A stretch of DNA of 64,000 bases, taken from Pseudoneurospora amorphoporcata (lineage: Eukaryota; Ascomycota; Sordariomycetes; Sordariales; Sordariaceae). Under the pieces are notes generated by a model. The model saw only the letters and a program-made list of their open reading frames with translations. It searched no databases and was not told where the DNA came from. The DNA is taken from NCBI GenBank assembly GCA_033297205.1, contig MU859256.1:1-64000 (forward strand). Reading direction: 5' to 3'. Shown one piece after another: positions 58,395 to 64,000 of the stretch (within the stretch, counting starts at the first letter, position 1; each line of letters starts with the position of its first letter). Both the position numbers and the translations under genes were made by a program.

Positions 58395-59266
58395 TTTGAG
58401 GTAGGTGCTTGTTTATGTTCGAGTCGGCGAAGGAGCAGGAGGGGGGAGAAAGGGTAAAAGAGACGTCCACGATTTTCTCCGGGGAAACCTGGAAGTTGTG
58501 GACGTAGATAGGAAAGGGACGATGTTGCTCAGTTCAAGGAGGAGAGAAAAGTAGCGAAGTGAACGAACGGAGTGAACGAAGACCAAGAAACATGGAAGTG
58601 GCAATGGCGGACCTGATCGGTGAAGGACATGAATGAAAAGACAAGCAGAGAGCTGGAGGACAATGAATGTACAAGAAGTATCTTCATTTGCATTGTCAAA
58701 ATGGAAGGTCCTTAGCAGTCGGAGTCGGCGAAACAGTACAGAGGAAGCTCTCATGTCGTTTTCACCGACAAGCAATATTTAAACCGCACTCACATCTGGC
58801 GTGAACCTGTCGAATTGTTGTAAGAATGAACCGAATATGTCATCGTCAGTTTCATTACACATCTAAGCGTTTTGATCAATGGCCTTTCCTGACCAAAGTC
58901 TGGCGTATCTTAAATTTGATTCATGTTGTTCAGGAAGGTGCTGCAAAGCAGAGGCTTGCGCGATCTGATAATAGACGCAGCTCTTGCACATGGCAGTTGC
59001 CATCCACAAACCATCCACGGTTGTTACCTGCAAATTGACCTCTCCTTTGCTTTGGTCCCAATCCATTTCAGGCCCGAACACGAGTGTTTTTCTCTTCCCT
59101 CGCACAGTTTTCACCACATTATCCTCCATACAGATTTACGGATGTCGTCTTCTTGTTGCTACATACTTTACCAGCACACACCCATCAGCACAGCCAAATC
59201 TCCTCATCCGACAGACCCAAAATCAACATAGTCGTTCCCTTGCCAGTTTCCTCAACTGTCGGCATC
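58395..59266. other. intergenic region
   Basis: This separates two MC-type small Cys-rich loci. A short imperfect tandem repeat (GTGAACGAA units) lies near 58560-58580. No gene is supported. Confidence 0.45.
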
Positions 59267-59998
59267 ATGTGCACCAGTCTCGACCACCCTATCCGGCCCT
59301 GCCCCCGGGGATGCAAGGACAAAAACAACCACAAACCAATCATAGTCGAGTGCGACGAAGCCTAGAAAGAAAGATTCACTATCGACTACGACTGTCCCGA
59401 TCTCATGCACGTCACGACGCCTGTCAAAGTAACCATCTGCTGCCTTAAACACCACCAGAGACGGCTCAGCAGCATAGCGGACAAATTTGGTGAAACATGG
59501 GCGGAGCTCGTCGTCTCAAGAAAGGTTGACTTCACGACACAAGACATGGTGGACATGCAGCGTGCCGAGATGGATACAGAATGGACGATAGCCTTAAGGG
59601 TCGTGGAGAATAGCCTTGTAATCCAAGGGCTAATTTACGAATCGTTGAAAAAGAACACGCCGTTTTATCATCCTTTGATGGCCAGCATGTTTCGACAGGT
59701 GGAGGAGAGTCGCAGGAGGTTGATCCTTGCCGGCCTCATTTACGCAGAACCCCTGCCGCCCCCGCCGCCGTCGGACAGCGAAGACGATGTCCCTCCTGAG
59801 GCGCGGCCCGGGCTCCCACGATCTCAATCCCGTTCGTCCGCAAACGCATCCCGTTCAATTACCCTAGAGCCCCGTTTTGAAGACTTAAACCTTTTCGACA
59901 ACAATGAAGATTACAATTCCGACGATGAGGATACCGTGATTGAATCCATTCTCGACGATAATCTTCCCAGCAACGAGGAGTTAGGAATCAATCCATAA
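59267..59998 (+). CDS. small Cys-rich MC-type protein interrupted by in-frame TAG
   Basis: From ATG 59267 the frame gives 32 codons, a TAG at 59363-59365, then 210 further codons in the same frame to TAA 59996-59998. Before the TAG comes MCTSLDHPIRPCPRGCKD and VECDEA; after it comes RFTIDYDCPDL and VTICCLKHHQ. The Cys/His cluster thus spans the stop and looks like one zinc-binding head. Then a helical part (FGETWAELVVSRKVD, SLVIQGLIYESLKK, MFRQVEESRRRLILAG), a poly-Pro run (LPPPPPSDSEDD) and an acidic tail follow. No intron with acceptable splice sites removes the TAG. It could be a nonsense allele, a sequencing error or a site of mRNA editing to a sense codon. The nearest neighbour (57783) is the same kind of gene. 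Confidence 0.6.
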
Positions 59999-60795
59999 GC
60001 AACAAACCTGCAGTATCATATGCGACTGGCGTTGGTAGCGTTATATTTTTGCCGATTTCACACTTATACACTACTTCAAGGCCACGCCAGATGGAGATAA
60101 AGTTGACTGTCAATGCTGTCGGGTTCACTTCGAGCGTATATTTGTTTAAAGACTATAGTTTGTTTTGTTTAGCCAGCGAACACATCAGCGACATAAGATC
60201 GTACTTGTGTCATTATAAGATATTTATAAACACAATATGCAGACCAAGTTAATATATACTTTTTCCAGCCTATGCTGCTATAAAAATGCTAACTACACTT
60301 GAAAGTGCTTTAATACATAAACGCGGTGTCTGTAAGGGGACAGCAGAGCGGTACGCAGGTGCTGACACCAGAATGATCAATTAAGGTTCTACGAGAAGAA
60401 AAGAGAAGAAAGACTGGCCCGTAGGGCGGACCTTGTCGCCTATCCTTTAAGGCCGTGCGCTGGCATGGGTGCTTGACTGCCTGAGGCAGCTCCACGGTCT
60501 AGGCATGTAATCGTATGAAGGCTGGAGGGGACCAACGGGCTCTGGGCCTGCCGGTACCTTGCCGGCTTGGCGTGCATTGCTGGCACTCGTCGTCTGGCTA
60601 ACTGTGTGCCAGATGCTAGTACTGGGCGCCAGACCTGTGACAGTGTCATAGTACTTAGAAACGCCTACCGAGTGTATTCAGCTCGTCTTCTAAAACATCA
60701 GCCCGCGATGCTCACAAGATGCATCAGTGTGCTTACCCTTCTTAGGAATTAGTTATATAATGTCCATGTTTTGATTGTGCGTTCAATAATTTATC
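59999..60795. other. intergenic region upstream of the tRNA gene
   Basis: AT-rich 3' sequence of the preceding gene, then unremarkable DNA up to the tRNA gene. No coding frame is supported. Confidence 0.5.
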
Positions 60796-60885
60796 GGGCC
60801 GCTGGTCTAGTGGTATGATTCTCGCTTAGGGTTCAATCCCGAGCATTCTTGCGAGAGGTCCCGGGTTCAATCCCCGGGTGGCCCC
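60796..60885 (+). tRNA. tRNA-Pro (AGG anticodon) with 18-nt intron
   Basis: The cloverleaf folds cleanly. The acceptor stem GGGCCGC pairs with GTGGCCC (one G-U), and the discriminator C is at 60885. The D-arm reads TGGTCTAGTGGTA (A box). The anticodon stem TCTCGC/GCGAGA encloses loop TTAGGG-T with anticodon AGG. The T-arm is CCGGG-TTCAATC-CCCGG (B box). The intron sits after position 37, at about 60832-60849, the canonical tRNA intron site. It carries a copy of the T-loop motif (see findings). CCA is not encoded, as expected in eukaryotes. Confidence 0.93.
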
Positions 60886-60888
60886 AAA

Positions 60889-60895
60889 TTTTTTT
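60889..60895 (+). terminator. RNA polymerase III terminator
   Basis: A run of seven T begins three bases after the tRNA-Pro gene, the expected Pol III stop signal. Confidence 0.85.
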
Positions 60896-61217
60896 CCTAT
60901 CGTTAAACGTTTTTTTATTCTTTATTTTTTTCTTTCTTTTACAAAGCTAGCTAGAAAAAGTTAGTTAATTATTCTCTTTCTATAGATTCTCGACTTGTCG
61001 TATAAAAGTATAATCATTGCTAAGCAAACATCATTAGCTAGCATCTGCAATAACTGAAATGACATAGGAAATGTAGTATAAGATCTGTAAGACGTGATAG
61101 ATAGATGCATTTGCGAGAAGTTTGTTACCTTCTACGGCAAGGTGGTAATAGTATAGTACGTACTATTTGGTGCGTTTGGTAGGGACTTAAACAACAAGTA
61201 AGATTTCCACATCGCGG
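60896..61217. other. AT-rich spacer between tRNA and fold-back element
   Basis: T-rich and TA-rich sequence without coding frames. It separates the tRNA gene from the left arm of the inverted repeat. Confidence 0.5.
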
Positions 61218-62632
61218 GACTACTCGTCGGTTAGGTTGATGTGGGCCTCGCTTACATAGCAAGCCAACCGACTCTCCTCGTCCTTCTGAGAGTCGAGTCT
61301 TTTACCTGTAACGCGCAACTTCTATAACAGTCAGATATCTACACATAGTCGTAACTCTACCACCACAACCCGTATAAATATAATAAAATATGCAAAATGA
61401 AGCTCTCAACTTTACGCATCTAGCAGTTTATTTACTTTATTATTAAAATATTGTTATGTGTTATTGTTGTAGAGTTTTAGTGTTCTGAAGTGTAAGTGGT
61501 CCGTGCACCACACCTCATATTACGATATCCAACTCTTCCTCTTCCTTCCAAACCCTTCCCCATCATCACTATTATCATTATCAGAATCGTCGTCTAGCAC
61601 GGTAACAGTTACTCGTGCACGGCTTGTAAGCACCTCCAGCTTCTTACCTACTACCGTAATAGTTACTATAGCCTCCCCCTCCTCCTCATTAAAGTCTATA
61701 GCCTTCTCCTTCCCTTTCTTAGACCTCTTTTTGGGAAGGTAATACCGTTGAGAGGGTATTGTGAAAGCACAGTATGTGTGTTGATTGAAAGTGTGTAAAT
61801 TAATAATCGACGAAAGATCTAGAGAGGGGAGCTCGCGATGGTCGATGACCATATGTGCGCGATCCTTATCTAATCTACAGGACCCACCTAGGTAGGAATG
61901 CGACTGCAGTATCAGTGATGCCGTGGCTAGTCAACGACTGTCATTGTGACAGGTGATAACACCAGCGATACCAATCCGGTATCAGAAGGTATAGTATTAA
62001 GGTAGACAGTTTAGGCTTAGCCTTTTTCTTAGCCTTAACCTTATGCAGTAGCTACTACTTGAGGCTAGGGTTTTCATCGAAGGTAACCTTTTTGATAAAG
62101 GCTATATTGGCTCGCTGGGTCTTTTTTAGTCCTTTATATCAACTAACTGTCTAGACTAGTAGCTACTTTGGTATTAAAAACCTCCTTTGTATGCGCTTCT
62201 AAAGGAGGGGGAGGCCATAGTAACTATTACAGTAGCAGGTAAGAAGTTAAAGGTACTTGCAAACTATATACGAGTAACTGTTACCGTGCTAGACGATTCT
62301 AATGATGATGATAGTGATGATGGGAGAGGAGGAAGAGCTGGATATCGTGTTGTAAGCACGGACCACCTAGACTGTAAAATACTAGAATACTACAACGACA
62401 ACACATTACGATATTTTGATAATAAAGTAAATACACTGCTAGATGCGTGCAATTGAGAGCTTTATTTTGAATATTTTATTATATTTACAGCTAATCTGGT
62501 TATGGAGTTATGACTGTGCGGGTGTTTTGAACCGTTATAGAGGTTGCGCGTTACAGGTAAAAGACCCGACTCTCAGAGGGACTATGAGAGGCGGTTGGCT
62601 GGCGAAGCGAATCCACCTAACCGACGAGTATG
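61218..62632. mobile_element. fold-back-like element with arms of about 430 bp
   Basis: The left arm (about 61218-61683) and the reverse complement of the right arm (about 62632-62203) align along their whole length at roughly 80% identity by eye. For example, TACTCGTCGGTTAGGT at the left end pairs with ACCTAACCGACGAGTA at the right end. ACCTGTAACGCGCAAC, GCATCTAGCAGT and CTAGCACGGTAACAGTTACT are shared in inverted order. A roughly 500-bp AT-rich spacer separates the arms. Both arms encode related peptides, EGEAIVTITVVGKKLEVL (minus strand, left) and EGEAIVTITVAGKKLKVL (plus strand, right), followed by acidic Asp-rich tails. No transposase is visible. The structure suggests a fold-back or MITE-like element, or two insertions of one element in opposite orientation. 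The AT-richness would also fit RIP mutation of a duplication. Confidence 0.7.
61520..61852 (-). CDS. element-encoded acidic peptide, unrecognised
   Basis: A 110-codon ATG frame mainly within the left arm and inner spacer. A polar N-terminus is followed by LPKKRSKKGKEKAIDFNEEE (basic, NLS-like), then the peptide shared with the right arm and an Asp-rich tail (DDDSDNDNSDDG). The right-arm homologue at 62187-62456 (+) keeps the core but starts and ends differently. The function is unknown; it may be the remnant of an element's accessory ORF or simply an open frame in a repeat. Confidence 0.35.
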   Translation of the reverse strand: MVIDHRELPSLDLSSIINLHTFNQHTYCAFTIPSQRYYLPKKRSKKGKEKAIDFNEEEGEAIVTITVVGKKLEVLTSRARVTVTVLDDDSDNDNSDDGEGFGRKRKSWIS

Positions 62633-62977
62633 CGTCCTACCAAGCTTTTGGCTATGACGAACACTTTGCCGGAGTGAAGAGATATGAACGAAACAGCAGA
62701 TGACACATGTCGCCACGTTGTAGCTCAAAATAATAATTTTGAAGAGAAGATTGAACGATGCGTGCGTGCGTGAAACACTGAAACGGGTAAGGATCGATAG
62801 TCTTTTCCAGCACTCACATGTGCATTCTTATCCATGTCTAACACTCTACGTCTATAGACCCGTCCACCTCTCCAAGTCCCATGCATATCATATCCATATG
62901 ATAGGTTCCCCGTCAATCCCATAAGCAGCTGTCGCCTGGCCTGCCGCTCCCTGGCTCCACGGTCAGGAGATCAGTCT
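62633..62977. other. intergenic region
   Basis: 3' region of the oxidoreductase gene. No supported gene. Confidence 0.5.
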
Positions 62978-64000
62978 TTAAGGAGTAACATCCCGGCCCG
63001 TCTTCGCGCTTTCCTGGAGAGCCTCGATGATCCTGAGCACCTTCACAGCCTGAGATGCGGGAACGGGGATGTCTTCCTTGTTGCCAGTCTCAAGAGCCTT
63101 GGCAAAGCCCTCGAAGATCTTGGTGTACGTTTCCGGCTCCACGGTCGGGTAAACCTTCTCCTCGATCTTGCCGTCTTCAGTTACATAACAAAGCCGGCCA
63201 TAACGGGACTCGTCCTCCTTGCCGAACTGAGCATCAGTCGCGGCCATGCCTCCCCTGAGCTGATCCTCCTGTGGGTCCAGGAACGACTTCTGGTAGCTGC
63301 CCTTAGTGCCGCGGATGCGGAAACGCGGCTGCTTGGTCTCGACGCTGACAACACTGATGCGGACATGCACGAGTAAGCCGGTGTCGGCATACGTCAAGAC
63401 AGCCGAGATACTGTCCGGCTGCTCTGACTCGTCGCTCCCACCGGTGACAATCCTGCCCTCACGCTGGTTCAAGAACTTGGCGGAGACAGAACTGGGTATG
63501 CCGAAAAGGACGTAAACTTGGTCCAGCAGATGAGTGCCCAGGTCATAGAGAACACCACCAGCCTGGTCCATGCCGAGCTGACCCTTCCACGTGGTCGGCT
63601 TCTCCAGACGGAAGCGGTCAAAATGTGTCTCAAACTCGACGATGCGACCAAGAGTGTCCTCCCGCAGGAGCTTCTTGACGGTTAGGAAGTCCGAGTCCCA
63701 TCTGCGGTTCTGGTACACGCAAAGAACGCGCTTCTTCTCCGCCGCCAACGCGGAAAGCTCTTCTGCCTGAGCAGACGTGGGCACGAAGGGCTTCTCGACC
63801 AGCACGTGCTTGCCATTGCGCAGAGCGTCGCGCGCAGTCTCAAAATGTGTGTTGGGGGGCGTGCTGATGATGATGACATCGACCTCCGGGTCCTCGAGCA
63901 TGGGCTCAATGGACGTGAAGTGCTTCACAGAAGGATGATCTTCGGGCGCAGAGTTCCCAGGCGAAGGAGACCGTTGCACGATGGAATGGAGGACAAGAGA
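62978..64000 (-). CDS. Gfo/Idh/MocA-family oxidoreductase (5' end beyond window)
   Basis: The frame runs from TAA 62978-62980 to the window edge, giving 340 residues of a protein whose start lies outside. Missing is the N-terminal Rossmann GxGxxG strand. Visible are DPEVDVIIISTPPNTHFE and GKHVLVEKPFVPTSAQAEEL, with the EKP motif whose Lys binds NAD(P) and acts in catalysis. Next come VYQNRRWDSDFLTVKKLL and GVLYDLGTHLLDQVYVLFG, with the Asp/His pair of the active site. The C-terminal substrate domain follows, including FRIRGTKGSYQK, and the protein ends KTGRDVTP. Members reduce or oxidise sugars and related ketones in the cytosol; the subfamily resembles fungal uncharacterised oxidoreductases. 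The substrate cannot be told from sequence. Confidence 0.9.
   Translation of the reverse strand, partial: SLVLHSIVQRSPSPGNSAPEDHPSVKHFTSIEPMLEDPEVDVIIISTPPNTHFETARDALRNGKHVLVEKPFVPTSAQAEELSALAAEKKRVLCVYQNRRWDSDFLTVKKLLREDTLGRIVEFETHFDRFRLEKPTTWKGQLGMDQAGGVLYDLGTHLLDQVYVLFGIPSSVSAKFLNQREGRIVTGGSDESEQPDSISAVLTYADTGLLVHVRISVVSVETKQPRFRIRGTKGSYQKSFLDPQEDQLRGGMAATDAQFGKEDESRYGRLCYVTEDGKIEEKVYPTVEPETYTKIFEGFAKALETGNKEDIPVPASQAVKVLRIIEALQESAKTGRDVTP

Overview
This window is nuclear DNA of a filamentous ascomycete, most likely a Sordariomycete and probably Sordariales (Neurospora/Sordaria-like). The evidence is mostly single-copy genes with short introns (about 49-128 bp, GTRNGT donors, CTAAC/CTGAC/CTTAC branch sites), an intron-bearing tRNA, typical fungal families (Spg1/Tem1 GTPase, Crb2/Rad9-type BRCT adaptor, FHIP, PLAC8, AAAP permease, small secreted Cys-rich proteins), and gene-poor stretches of decayed sequence. 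The lineage call is inference; fungal nuclear DNA is close to certain.

Layout. 1-7.9 kb is gene-poor and holds broken coding remnants: a helicase-like DEAQ fragment, a CCHC zinc-knuckle fragment, and a multi-frame relic at 5.2-6.5 kb. 7.9-20.4 kb carries a small membrane protein, a class 3 lipase (-), an FHIP-like dynein/endosome adaptor (+), an unrecognised acidic protein (-) and a tail-anchored-type protein (-). 20.4-25.2 kb has no convincing gene. 25.2-28.4 kb holds a secreted Cys-repeat protein with a GC-AG intron and the APC/C subunit Apc13. 29.1-36.5 kb carries TRAPP subunit Trs31 (-), the cullin exchange factor CAND1 (-) and a mitochondrial single-pass protein (+). 37.3-43.2 kb has a PLAC8 protein whose reading frame continues past an in-frame TAG, hydroxymethylbilane synthase (+) and glycine cleavage H protein (-). 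45.1-57.2 kb has the Spg1/Tem1 GTPase (+), a secreted Cys-rich protein (+), the Crb2/Rad9-type checkpoint adaptor (-) and an eight-exon AAAP amino-acid permease (+). 57.7-60.0 kb has two small MC-starting Cys-rich loci, both with an in-frame TAG. 60.8 kb has tRNA-Pro(AGG) with an intron, followed by a roughly 1.4 kb fold-back inverted repeat. The right edge cuts into a Gfo/Idh/MocA oxidoreductase (-).

Functional grouping. Most genes are independent housekeeping functions. Several concern protein turnover and the cell cycle (Apc13, CAND1, Spg1, Crb2) or trafficking (Trs31, FHIP), but nothing suggests they form a cluster.

Most interesting signal. Two loci (37297-40154 and 59267-59998), and more weakly a third (57783-58394), have a TAG stop inside an otherwise continuous frame with protein-like sequence on both sides. 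In the PLAC8 gene an array of roughly 18-residue repeats runs across the stop. In the 59.3 kb gene a Cys cluster does. At both, the TAG falls in the loop of a short inverted repeat. Filamentous ascomycetes are known to perform ADAR-independent A-to-I mRNA editing in sexual tissue, including UAG-to-UGG stop-loss at genes that otherwise look like pseudogenes. These loci are candidates for that, against the simpler alternatives of nonsense alleles or sequencing errors. RNA-seq from fruiting bodies would decide it.
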